From positions 1 to 64,000 of the forward strand of contig NZ_VJOY01000008.1 of the NCBI RefSeq assembly GCF_007109405.1: DNA of 64,000 nucleotides, given 5' to 3'. The position numbers were made by a program, and so were the translations under genes. The notes beneath the pieces are model-generated. The model ran no database searches. It had not been told where the DNA came from and saw only the letters and a list, made by a program, of their open reading frames with translations. This DNA is from Pseudomonas mangiferae. GTDB lineage: Bacteria > Pseudomonadota > Gammaproteobacteria > Pseudomonadales > Pseudomonadaceae. Positions 43,523 to 53,006 of the stretch are shown in pieces. The stretch's first letter is position 1. The number at the start of each line of letters is the position of its first letter.

Positions 43523-44256
43523 TCGGTTTTCTCCTTGCTCGGCTCGGGGGCCGGGGGGGTGGGTGTGTAGACCATGACATCGAGGACGGCGGAATGGAAT
43601 TCGCGGCGGTACAGCACCAGCACCACCCCGGCGGTGACCAGCATGAAACACCAGGGGTTGATGAACCAGGCGAGCATCGCCAGCCCGAAATAGTAGGCGC
43701 GCAGGCCGAAGTTGAACTGGTTGGCGGCCAGCGAGATGACCCGGGCCGCGCGCTCGGCGAAGGCCTTGCGCTCCAGTTCGGTGACATGCCGCTCGGCGAT
43801 CATCGGCGCCGAGCCGATGAGGATCGCGGCGAAGTTGTACTGGCGCATGCACCAGCTGAAGGTGAAGAAGGTGTAGACGAACAGCACCGCCACGCACAGC
43901 AGCTTCAGCTCCGACATGCCACGGCTCACCGGTTCCACCAGGGGCAGGTCGGCGAGGACCGACACTGCACGGTCCGTGGAGCCCAGCACGGTCAGGATGC
44001 CAGCCAGGATGATCAGGGTGCTCGAGGCGAAGAACGAGGCATTGCGCTCCAGGTTGCCGATGACGCTGGCGTCGGCGATGCGGTTGTCCCGCAGCAGCAG
44101 GCGGCGCATCCAGTCCACCCGGTAGAGGTGCAGCACCGAGGCGAGGCAGGCAGTATCGCGTCCCTTCCAGGTGGCGTAGAGGGTGTAGCCGCCCCAGAGC
44201 CCGAGAAACCAGAGGAATGCCAGCAGGTTGAGCCATTGTTGGGCGCTGAGGGACAT
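43519..44256 (-). CDS. DUF599 membrane protein
   Basis: 245 aa, four hydrophobic helices: LLAFLWFLGLWGGYTLYATW at the start, ASFFASSTLIILAGILTVLG, LKLLCVAVLFVYTFFTFSWC, and AYYFGLAMLAWFINPWCFML. Between them are the conserved DUF599 phrases VHLYRVDWMRRLLLRDNRIAD-like and FAERAARVISLAANQFNFGLRAYYF. Function unknown. Start at 44256 (MSLSAQQW) with a GGAGTCC site; stop overlaps the MAPEG start. The Pro/Lys tail PTPPAPEPSKEKTE is cytoplasmic or periplasmic. Confidence 0.9.
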   Translation of the reverse strand: MSLSAQQWLNLLAFLWFLGLWGGYTLYATWKGRDTACLASVLHLYRVDWMRRLLLRDNRIADASVIGNLERNASFFASSTLIILAGILTVLGSTDRAVSVLADLPLVEPVSRGMSELKLLCVAVLFVYTFFTFSWCMRQYNFAAILIGSAPMIAERHVTELERKAFAERAARVISLAANQFNFGLRAYYFGLAMLAWFINPWCFMLVTAGVVLVLYRREFHSAVLDVMVYTPTPPAPEPSKEKTE

Positions 44257-44307
44257 GCGGACTCCTTTTTTCGAGGCCGCGATTATGCCAGCGAAGCGGA
44301 AGACCGC

Positions 44308-44345
44308 CCATGAAAAAGCCGCCGGCGACAGGGTCGGCGGCGGCT
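44308..44345 (-). terminator. Terminator after brnQ
   Basis: Leftward: stem GCCGCCG / CGGCGGC around 44317-44344 followed by TTTTTCATG. It ends the brnQ transcript ahead of the DUF599 gene. Confidence 0.8.
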
Positions 44346-44360
44346 TCGACAAACCCGGGA

Positions 44361-45674
44361 TCAGGCCAGGGCGTGGTCCGGCTTGCCCAGCAGGCGGTCG
44401 CAGCAGGTGGCCACGGCCAGCATCGCCACTGCGGGCAGCAGCCAGGCGAGCCCCTGTTCCGCCAGCGGCAGGTGCGCCAGCCAGTCTGGCATCCAGGCGT
44501 CCAGGCCGGCGGATTTCAGGCCATCGAACACACCGAAGACCAGGGCCACCAGCATGACCGGGGCGATGATGCGGCTCGACGAGTGCCAGAGGCCCCGGCA
44601 GAAGCTCAGCGCCACCAGGGCGATACACGGCGGGTAGATGGCCGTCAGCACCGGTACCGAGAACTGGATCAGCTTGGTCAGGCCCAGGTTGGACACCACC
44701 AGGGAGAACGCCGCCAGCAGGATCACCAGGGTGCGGTAGGACAGCGGCAGGCGATCGCTGAAGTACTCGGCGCAAGCGCAGGTCAGGCCCACCGCGGTGA
44801 CCAGGCAGGCCAGGGAAATCAGCACCGCGAGGAAGCCGCTCCCCAGGCTGCCGAAGGTGTGCTGCACGTAGGCGTGCAGCACGGCGGCACCGTTGCTGGC
44901 GCCTGCGGCGATCGCGTGGCTGCCGGAACCCAGGCGGAACAGGCTGACGTAGACCAACGCCAGACCGACCCCCGCGATCAGCCCGGCGATGATGGCATAG
45001 CGGGTGATCAGGCGCGGCGAGCTGACGCCCCGGGAGCGGATCGCATTGACGATAACGATGCCGAAGACCAGCGCCCCCAGGGTATCCATGGTCAGGTAGC
45101 CATTGATGAAGCCTTGGGAGAACGGCGCCGCCTGGTAGGCGGGAGTCGCCTCGCCGGTCTCGCCCAGGGGCAGCAGGAAGGCAGCGCCGCCGAGGATCAG
45201 CAGCGCGACGATCTTCATCGGCGCCAGCACCCGGCCGACGCTGTCCAGCAGGCGCCCCGGGTAGAGAGACACGCCCAGCACCACCAGGAAGTACACCAGG
45301 CTGTAGAGGAACAGCGGCAGCGGGCCGTCACCGGTGAGCGGCGCCAGGCCGACCTCGAAGGACACCGTGGCCGTGCGCGGCGTGGCGAACAGCGGGCCCA
45401 CGGACAGGTAGCAGACCGCGGCGAGCAGGCCGCCGGCGACCCGCCCGATGGGGCTGCTCAGGCTGTCCATGGCGCCGCCCACCTTGGCCAGGGCGATCAC
45501 CGTGACCACCGGCAGGCCGACCGCGGTGATCAGGAAGCCCAGGGCTGCCATCCACACGTGGGGCCCGGCCTGCAGGCCGACGATGGGGGGGAAGATGATG
45601 TTGCCCGCTCCGACGAACAGGGCGAAGGTCATGAAACCGAGCGCCAGGATGTCCTGGCCTTTCAACACATTCAT
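44361..45674 (-). CDS. brnQ: Branched-chain amino acid carrier BrnQ/BraB
   Basis: 437 aa, twelve hydrophobic segments, matching LIV-II carriers (BraB/BraZ of P. aeruginosa, BrnQ of E. coli) that import Leu, Ile and Val with Na+ or H+. Family-typical runs: [21 protein letters not shown] near the N-terminus, [20 protein letters not shown] in the middle, and [21 protein letters not shown] late. The ATG at 45674 has a poor Shine-Dalgarno (TTTCCTTAA before it). In P. aeruginosa braB lies beside sucD, as here. A 7-bp hairpin stands in the leader at 45716-45742. Confidence 0.95.
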   Translation of the reverse strand: MNVLKGQDILALGFMTFALFVGAGNIIFPPIVGLQAGPHVWMAALGFLITAVGLPVVTVIALAKVGGAMDSLSSPIGRVAGGLLAAVCYLSVGPLFATPRTATVSFEVGLAPLTGDGPLPLFLYSLVYFLVVLGVSLYPGRLLDSVGRVLAPMKIVALLILGGAAFLLPLGETGEATPAYQAAPFSQGFINGYLTMDTLGALVFGIVIVNAIRSRGVSSPRLITRYAIIAGLIAGVGLALVYVSLFRLGSGSHAIAAGASNGAAVLHAYVQHTFGSLGSGFLAVLISLACLVTAVGLTCACAEYFSDRLPLSYRTLVILLAAFSLVVSNLGLTKLIQFSVPVLTAIYPPCIALVALSFCRGLWHSSSRIIAPVMLVALVFGVFDGLKSAGLDAWMPDWLAHLPLAEQGLAWLLPAVAMLAVATCCDRLLGKPDHALA

Positions 45675-45715
45675 TTAAGGAAATACCACATGACTGAAAC
45701 GGAGGTTCGCAGAGG

Positions 45716-45742
45716 GTTTCCCTGATGGGTTGAGGGGGAAAC
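45716..45742 (-). promoter_or_regulatory. Hairpin in brnQ leader
   Basis: GTTTCCC (45716-45722) / GGGAAAC (45736-45742), a perfect 7-bp stem with a 13-base loop, 42-68 bases upstream of the brnQ start. Could affect leader RNA stability or translation. The rest of 45675-45929 holds no further gene I can support. Confidence 0.4.
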
Positions 45743-45929
45743 GTTGCCGCGCCGGTTAGGCGTGGCCGCCAGGCGCGCCGGCGAGCCCGGGTAGGGCGCG
45801 GCGCATGGGTCGGCACCTTAATGGAAAGCCGGGAGGCCTGGCGACCGGTGCGCGTCGGGGCGTCGACCTCCAGATACCCGATGTCGCGAATCCGAACGTT
45901 TTATGACGCCTGGGTCGAAGTATTTTTCG

Positions 45930-47891
45930 TCAGACCTGGAACTGTTCGATCAACTGGCGCAGGCGCGCTTCGGCCTGACGGATGTCGCCCGCCGCGCTGC
46001 GGGTCTGCTCCACCGTGGTGAAGATCCGCCCGCTGACGCCGTTGGCCCGCTCGACCCCGGCACTCACCTCGTCGGCCACCTTGGCCTGCTCGCCGGCGGC
46101 GGAAACGATGGTCTGGATGTGCTGGTCGATGGCACCCACCGCCTCGGTGATGGCCCGCAGCGACGTCCGGGCCTGCTCCGCGCTGTCGCTCACCCGTACC
46201 ACCGCGCCCTGGCTGTCGCCCATCATGTCGATGGCCGACTGGGTACGCCCCTGGAGGGTCTGGATGATCTGCTGGATTTCCGTGGTGGACTGCTGGGTGC
46301 GCTGGGCCAGGGAGCGCACTTCGTCGGCCACCACCGCGAACCCCCTGCCCTGCTCGCCGGCCCGGGCCGCCTCGATGGCGGCATTGAGGGCCAGCAGGTT
46401 GGTCTGCTCGGCGATGGCGCGGATCACTTCCAGTACCGAGCCGATCTGGCTGCTGTCGGCCTGCAGCGCCTCGATCACCTGGGCCAGCCGCGCCACCTTG
46501 TCGGTGAGGGTAGCCATCGCCTGGCGGTTCTCCTCCACCCGCAGCAGGCCACTGCCGGCCGCCTCCCGGGCCTGGCGCGCCAAGTCCTCGCCGGTGCCCG
46601 CGCCCCGGGCGGTCTCCTGGGCGCTGGCCGCCATCTGGGTCATGGCCGAGGCGATCTGCGCGCTCTCGTCGCGCTGCTGCTCCACGTCCCGGTGGGCCGA
46701 CTCGGCGGAACCCTGCAGGCGCTCCGCGGCATGCTCTAGGCGATGGGCGGAATCCGCCACTTCCGCCACGGTATGGCGGATCTTGTCGACGAAGGTGTTG
46801 AAGCTCACCGCCAGGCGGCCCAGGTCGTCGCGGCTGCGCACCGGCAGGCGCCGGGTCAGGTCGCCCTCCCCCTCGGCCATGTCCTGCAGCAGGCGGTTGA
46901 TCTGCCCCAGGGTGCCCACCAGGATGCGGCCCACGCCGTAGGCCACCAGGCCGCCGAACACCACTGCGGCCACCACCAGGCCCCAGAACAGCCGGTTGAC
47001 CTGGGACACGGTGGCATCGGCCGCCCCGGCCGCGCCCTGCATGGAGGTCATGATGCTCTGCTGCAACTGGCTGGCGAGGTCAGCGATCTGCGGGTCGATC
47101 TGGTCCATCTGCTGCAATGCGGCGTTGCGGGCATCCACCAGTTTCACCGCCTCGCCCGCCGAGGCCCGGTAGTGCTCCAGTTGGTCCAGCGCGCCGTTGA
47201 GCTTGTCCTTGGTGCTCTGGCTGGAGGTGCGGTCCCGCAGCACGCCCAGGGTGCTCTGGGCGTTGTCCAGTTCGCGCTGGAAGGCCTGGGCCTGCTCGGG
47301 GCGGTTCTCCTGCAGGTACTGGTAGAAATACTGGTTGCCCAGCAGCAGATGACGCATGCCGGCACTGGAGTAGAACACCGCATCCAGGTTGAAGTCCTGC
47401 TGGGCATTCTCGAGGATCGACGTGAGCACTTTCTCGATATCCGGGCCGTAGCGGTCGAGTTCCTCGCTCACCAGGCGCTGGCGCTGCTGGCTCAAGGGCA
47501 CCAGCTGTTCGCGGAACAGCCGGCTGTACTGATCGTGGAGGTCCTGCATGGCGGCCAGCAACCGCTGGCGGTCGGGATGGTGCAGGCGGGCGCGGGTCTG
47601 CTCCAGGGCCTCGACGAGGCGCTTGTCCAGTTCGACGAACTGCTTCTCCGCCGACGCATCCCCGGTCCGCGCGTAATGGCGCACACTGAGTTGCAGGCGG
47701 GCCATGCCATCGGTCACCTGGGCCACATGGTCCATGCTCGGCCCCAGGTCCTGGGTCACCACCCGCACGCGCTGGGCGATGCTGCCCAGGGAAACGCTGG
47801 AGACCACGCCGAGTATCACTAGCAGGGTACACAGCGCGACGGGAACGATGGCGATCTTGTAAGCGACGCGCAAATCGGAAAACCAGCGCAT
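45930..47891 (-). CDS. Methyl-accepting chemotaxis protein, all-helical sensor
   Basis: 653 aa. TM1 is residues 11-33, a long all-helical periplasmic domain covers about 35-300, TM2 about 302-325 ([20 protein letters not shown]), HAMP to 380, and the signalling domain carries the tip [19 protein letters not shown]. The sensor is about 265 residues of heptad-rich helix with no Cache signature, which fits the helical bimodular (HBM) class; known HBM receptors such as McpS of P. putida bind TCA intermediates. That it sits 139 bases from sucD is suggestive, but the ligand is not shown. No C-terminal CheR pentapeptide. Confidence 0.92.
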   Translation of the reverse strand: MRWFSDLRVAYKIAIVPVALCTLLVILGVVSSVSLGSIAQRVRVVTQDLGPSMDHVAQVTDGMARLQLSVRHYARTGDASAEKQFVELDKRLVEALEQTRARLHHPDRQRLLAAMQDLHDQYSRLFREQLVPLSQQRQRLVSEELDRYGPDIEKVLTSILENAQQDFNLDAVFYSSAGMRHLLLGNQYFYQYLQENRPEQAQAFQRELDNAQSTLGVLRDRTSSQSTKDKLNGALDQLEHYRASAGEAVKLVDARNAALQQMDQIDPQIADLASQLQQSIMTSMQGAAGAADATVSQVNRLFWGLVVAAVVFGGLVAYGVGRILVGTLGQINRLLQDMAEGEGDLTRRLPVRSRDDLGRLAVSFNTFVDKIRHTVAEVADSAHRLEHAAERLQGSAESAHRDVEQQRDESAQIASAMTQMAASAQETARGAGTGEDLARQAREAAGSGLLRVEENRQAMATLTDKVARLAQVIEALQADSSQIGSVLEVIRAIAEQTNLLALNAAIEAARAGEQGRGFAVVADEVRSLAQRTQQSTTEIQQIIQTLQGRTQSAIDMMGDSQGAVVRVSDSAEQARTSLRAITEAVGAIDQHIQTIVSAAGEQAKVADEVSAGVERANGVSGRIFTTVEQTRSAAGDIRQAEARLRQLIEQFQV

Positions 47892-47984
47892 GACGATTTC
47901 CTCGGGGAGAACCGGACGACAGCGCCTTCACTGTAGTGACTATCGCGGCCGGCGTCTCGCCCGTCGCATGCAGGCGTCGCCAAA

Positions 47985-48014
47985 ACGAAAAAGGCCACCC
48001 GAAGATGGCCTTTT
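47985..48014 (-). terminator. Intrinsic terminator after sucD
   Basis: Leftward: GGCCA (48010-48006) / TGGCC (47997-47993) stem with an 8-base loop, followed by TTTTTCGTTTT. It lies 16-45 bases beyond the sucD stop and ends the sdh-suc transcript. Confidence 0.85.
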
Positions 48015-48029
48015 CGCGACGCTAGACCC

Positions 48030-48911
48030 TTACTTCACGGCCCAGCCGGTCAGCTCGGCCAGGGCCTTGCCGATGTCGGCCAGGGAACGCACGGTCTTCA
48101 CACCGGCGTCCTGCAGGGCGGCGAACTTCTCGTCGGCCGTGCCCTTGCCACCGGAGATGATGGCGCCCGCGTGGCCCATGCGCTTGCCGGGAGGAGCGGT
48201 CACGCCTGCGATGTAGGACACCACCGGCTTGGTGACGTGGGCCTTGATGTAGGCCGCGGCTTCTTCCTCGGCGGAACCGCCGATCTCACCGATCATCACG
48301 ATGGCTTCGGTCTTCGGATCGTCCTGGAACAGTTTCAGGATGTCGATGAAGTTGGAGCCCGGGATCGGGTCGCCGCCGATGCCCACGCAGGTGGACTGGC
48401 CGAAGCCGGCGTCGGTGGTCTGCTTCACGGCTTCGTAGGTCAGGGTGCCGGAACGCGACACGATGCCCACTTTGCCCGGCAGGTGGATGTGGCCGGGCAT
48501 GATGCCGATCTTGCACTCGCCGGGGGTGATGACGCCCGGGCAGTTCGGCCCGATCAGGCGTACGCCCAGTTCGTCGCACTTCACCTTGGCTTCGAGCATG
48601 TCGATGGTCGGGATGCCTTCGGTGATGCATACGATCAGCTTGATGCCGCCCAGGGCCGCTTCGAGGATGGAATCCTTGCAGAACGGGGCCGGCACGTAGA
48701 TCACGCTGGCATCGGCGCCGGTGGCTTCCACGGCTTCCTTGACGGTGTTGAACACCGGCAGGCCGAGGTGGGTGGTGCCGCCCTTGCCGGGGGTCACGCC
48801 GCCGACCATCTGGGTGCCGTAGGCGATGGCCTGTTCGCTGTGGAAGGTGCCCTGGGAACCGGTGAAGCCCTGGCAGATGACTTTGGTGTCTTTATTGATG
48901 AGGACGCTCAT
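48030..48911 (-). CDS. sucD: Succinyl-CoA synthetase alpha subunit
   Basis: 293 aa. N-terminal CoA-binding Rossmann domain ([20 protein letters not shown]), [11 protein letters not shown] and [10 protein letters not shown] in the middle, and the phosphorylated active-site His247 in [16 protein letters not shown]. With SucC it converts succinyl-CoA plus ADP or GDP to succinate plus nucleoside triphosphate. Its ATG shares one base with the sucC stop (TAATG), so the subunits are made stoichiometrically. Last gene of the leftward TCA operon. Confidence 0.98.
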   Translation of the reverse strand: MSVLINKDTKVICQGFTGSQGTFHSEQAIAYGTQMVGGVTPGKGGTTHLGLPVFNTVKEAVEATGADASVIYVPAPFCKDSILEAALGGIKLIVCITEGIPTIDMLEAKVKCDELGVRLIGPNCPGVITPGECKIGIMPGHIHLPGKVGIVSRSGTLTYEAVKQTTDAGFGQSTCVGIGGDPIPGSNFIDILKLFQDDPKTEAIVMIGEIGGSAEEEAAAYIKAHVTKPVVSYIAGVTAPPGKRMGHAGAIISGGKGTADEKFAALQDAGVKTVRSLADIGKALAELTGWAVK

Positions 48912-50077
48912 TACTTACCCTCCGCGGCTTTGACGACCTGCTGGGCAGCGTCGGTCAGGCTGGTGGCCGCGATGATGTTCAGACCGCTTTCGGCCAGGAC
49001 CTTGGCGCCCAGCTCCGCGTTGTTGCCTTCCAGACGGACCACGACCGGAACCTTCACGCCGACTTCCTTCACTGCGCCGATGATGCCTTCGGCGATCATG
49101 TCGCAGCGGACGATGCCGCCGAAGATGTTCACCAGCACCGCTTTCACGTTGCTGTCGGATAGGATGATCTTGAACGCTTCGGTGACGCGCTCCTTGGTCG
49201 CACCGCCGCCCACGTCGAGGAAGTTGGCCGGCTTGCCGCCGTGCAGGTTGACGATGTCCATGGTGCCCATGGCCAGGCCCGCGCCGTTGACCATGCAGCC
49301 GATGCTGCCTTCCAGGGCGACGTAGTTCAGCTCCCACTTCTGGGCGTGGGCTTCACGGGCGTCGTCCTGGGACGGGTCGTGCATCGCGCGCAGCTTGGGC
49401 TGGCGATACATGGCGTTGCCGTCGATGTTGATCTTGGCGTCCAGGCAGTGCAGGTTGCCGTCCTTCTTGATCACCAGCGGGTTCACTTCCAGCAGGGCCA
49501 GGTCGTAGTCCTGGAACAGCTTGGCGAGGTTCACGAAGATGTGGGTGAACTGCTTGATCTGGTCGCCCTGCAGGCCCAACTGGAAGGCCAGCTCGCGGCC
49601 CTGGAACGGCTGCGCACCGACCAGCGGGTCGATGGTGGCCTTGAGGATCTTCTCGGGGGTATCGTGGGCGACTTTCTCGATGTCGACGCCACCCTCGGTG
49701 GACGCCATGAACACGATACGGCGGCTGGAGCGGTCAACCACGGCGCCGAGATAGAGTTCTTTGTCGATGTCGGTGCAGGATTCCACCAGGATCTTGCTGA
49801 CCGGCTGGCCGTTGGCGTCCGTCTGGTAGGTCACCAGGCGCTTGCCCAGCCAGTTCTGAGCGAAGGCCTTGGCGTCTTCCTTGCTCTTGACCAGCTTCAC
49901 GCCACCCGCCTTGCCGCGGCCACCGGCGTGCACCTGGGCCTTCACGACCCACTCGCTGCCGCCGATCTTGTCGCAGGCTTCTGCGGCTTCTTCCGGGGTG
50001 TCCACGGCAAAGCCCTTGGATACGGGCAGGCCGTACTCGGCGAACAGCTGCTTACCCTGATACTCGTGGAGATTCAT
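48911..50077 (-). CDS. sucC: Succinyl-CoA synthetase beta subunit
   Basis: 388 aa, the same length as E. coli SucC. ATP-grasp N-terminal part [40 protein letters not shown], nucleotide-site [20 protein letters not shown], and the C-terminal ligase domain with [34 protein letters not shown] and the phosphate-binding [12 protein letters not shown]. It grips the nucleotide while SucD holds CoA. It is separated from lpd by a 150-base gap with two hairpins and an A-rich motif, unlike the tight spacing elsewhere in the operon. Confidence 0.98.
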   Translation of the reverse strand: MNLHEYQGKQLFAEYGLPVSKGFAVDTPEEAAEACDKIGGSEWVVKAQVHAGGRGKAGGVKLVKSKEDAKAFAQNWLGKRLVTYQTDANGQPVSKILVESCTDIDKELYLGAVVDRSSRRIVFMASTEGGVDIEKVAHDTPEKILKATIDPLVGAQPFQGRELAFQLGLQGDQIKQFTHIFVNLAKLFQDYDLALLEVNPLVIKKDGNLHCLDAKINIDGNAMYRQPKLRAMHDPSQDDAREAHAQKWELNYVALEGSIGCMVNGAGLAMGTMDIVNLHGGKPANFLDVGGGATKERVTEAFKIILSDSNVKAVLVNIFGGIVRCDMIAEGIIGAVKEVGVKVPVVVRLEGNNAELGAKVLAESGLNIIAATSLTDAAQQVVKAAEGK

Positions 50078-50227
50078 GCTTATCTACCGTCTTCGTTAGG
50101 TATTGCGCATTTCGACGCTGCAGTCTGCCGCGTCACCTGTGACTGTCCTTCGACCAACAGTCCGACGGGCGTTCCGCGGTGAGCCAAAGGCTCACGACGG
50201 GCGGCCCGCCGTGGTTATTGTTATTCG
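50078..50227 (-). promoter_or_regulatory. lpd-sucC intergenic control region
   Basis: Contains GTGAGCC (50179-50185) / GGCTCAC (50189-50195), a perfect 7-bp stem with a 3-base loop, and a GC palindrome around 50199-50212. On the leftward strand, AATAACAATAA (50225-50215) directly after the lpd stop matches the repeated AAnAAnAA pattern of Hfq/Crc catabolite-repression targets. May contain a secondary promoter or processing site for sucCD. Confidence 0.45.
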
Positions 50228-51667
<1,440 letters not shown>

Positions 51668-51726
51668 TCATTCCTTTTCGAATGGACCGGACGGCCCCGT
51701 GGGGGCCGCCGTGGGGAGACGGGCCG

Positions 51727-52962
51727 TCAGATGTCCAGCAGCAGGCGTGCCGGGTCTTCCAGCAGGTCCTTGAGGGTCACCAGGAAGGTCACGGCTTCCT
51801 TGCCATCGATCAGACGGTGATCGTAGGACAGCGCCAGGTACATCATCGGCAGGATGACCACCTGACCGTTCACGGCCATCGGGCGCTCTTGGATCTTGTG
51901 CATGCCAAGGATGGCGGTCTGCGGCGGGTTGACGATCGGGGTGGACAGCAGCGAACCGAAGACACCGCCATTGGAAATGGTGAAGGTGCCGCCGGTCATG
52001 TCGTCGATGGTCAGCTTGCCGTCTTTGGCCTTCTTGCCGAACGCGGTGATCGAGCCCTCGATTTCCGCCAGGCTCATCAGCTCGGCGTTGCGCAACACCG
52101 GTACCACCAGGCCACGGTCGCTGGACACGGCGACACCGATGTCCTGGTAGCCGTGGTAGACGATGTCGTTGCCGTCGATGGAGGCGTTGACCCCCGGCTG
52201 GCGCTTCAGCGCCTCGGTGGCGGCCTTGACGAAGAACGACATGAAGCCCAGGCGCACGCCGTTGTGCTTCTTCTCGAACAGGTCCTTGTACTTCGAACGC
52301 AGGTCCATGATCGGCTTCATGTTGACCTCGTTGAAGGTGGTCAGCATGGCCATGGAGGACTGGGCCTCCACCAGGCGCTCGGCGACCTTGGCCCGCAGGC
52401 GGGTCATCGGCACGCGCTTCTCGACGCGGTCGCCCGCGGCGAAGATCGGCGCCTCGGCAGCCGGCGCGGCGGCCTTGGCCGGAGCAGCGGCGGCCGGGGC
52501 GGATTTCTTCGCCTCGATGGCGGCGACCACGTCTTCCTTGGTCACGCGGCCACCTTTGCCGGTGCCGCTCAGGCTATTGGGGTCGATGCCATTTTCTTCG
52601 GCCAGCTTGCGCGCGGCCGGGGCGAGGATCTGGTCGTCGCCAGCTGCCGCAGCAGCGGCCGGAGCGGCCTGCTGGGCAGCCGGAGCGGCCGCGGGTGCAG
52701 CGGCCGGGGCCGCGGCGGCGCTGGCGCCTTCGTTCAGCTTGCCCAGCACTTCACCGCTGAGAACGGTATCGCCTTCGTTCTTGACGATCTCGGCCAGCAC
52801 GCCATCGGCTTCGGCCAGCACTTCCATGACGACCTTGTCGGTCTCGATGTCGACGATCAGTTCATCGCGCTTGACTGCTTCGCCCGGCTTCTTGTGCCAG
52901 GTGGCCACGGTGCCGTCGGCAACCGATTCCGGGAAAGTAGGGGCTTTGATCTCGATAGCCAT
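51727..52962 (-). CDS. sucB: Dihydrolipoyl succinyltransferase (E2 of OGDH)
   Basis: 411 aa. Lipoyl domain 1-76 with lipoyl-lysine Lys43 ([10 protein letters not shown]); Ala/Pro/Gln linker of about 30 residues (from about 80 to 110); E1/E3-binding domain around [20 protein letters not shown] (about 114-150); second Ala-rich linker; and catalytic core from about 180 with His382 and Asp386 in [12 protein letters not shown]. Forms the 24-mer core of the 2-oxoglutarate dehydrogenase complex. Follows sucA by 44 bases. The Ala-rich linkers are typical and not a sign of error. Confidence 0.98.
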   Translation of the reverse strand: MAIEIKAPTFPESVADGTVATWHKKPGEAVKRDELIVDIETDKVVMEVLAEADGVLAEIVKNEGDTVLSGEVLGKLNEGASAAAAPAAAPAAAPAAQQAAPAAAAAAGDDQILAPAARKLAEENGIDPNSLSGTGKGGRVTKEDVVAAIEAKKSAPAAAAPAKAAAPAAEAPIFAAGDRVEKRVPMTRLRAKVAERLVEAQSSMAMLTTFNEVNMKPIMDLRSKYKDLFEKKHNGVRLGFMSFFVKAATEALKRQPGVNASIDGNDIVYHGYQDIGVAVSSDRGLVVPVLRNAELMSLAEIEGSITAFGKKAKDGKLTIDDMTGGTFTISNGGVFGSLLSTPIVNPPQTAILGMHKIQERPMAVNGQVVILPMMYLALSYDHRLIDGKEAVTFLVTLKDLLEDPARLLLDI

Positions 52963-53006
52963 TATGTGAGGTTCCTATCTGATTCGGTTTCTTCTGGGCG
53001 AAGGCG

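Noticed and set aside
45790-45850. Leader peptide for attenuation of brnQ
   Set aside because: A 16-codon leftward frame (starting MRRALPGLAG) has just two Leu and no Ile or Val, and no terminator with T-run follows it.
47892-48029. A 3'-derived small RNA after sucD, as SdhX in E. coli
   Set aside because: The terminator begins about 16 bases after the sucD stop, leaving no room for the usual seed region; nothing similar to the enterobacterial sequence was seen.
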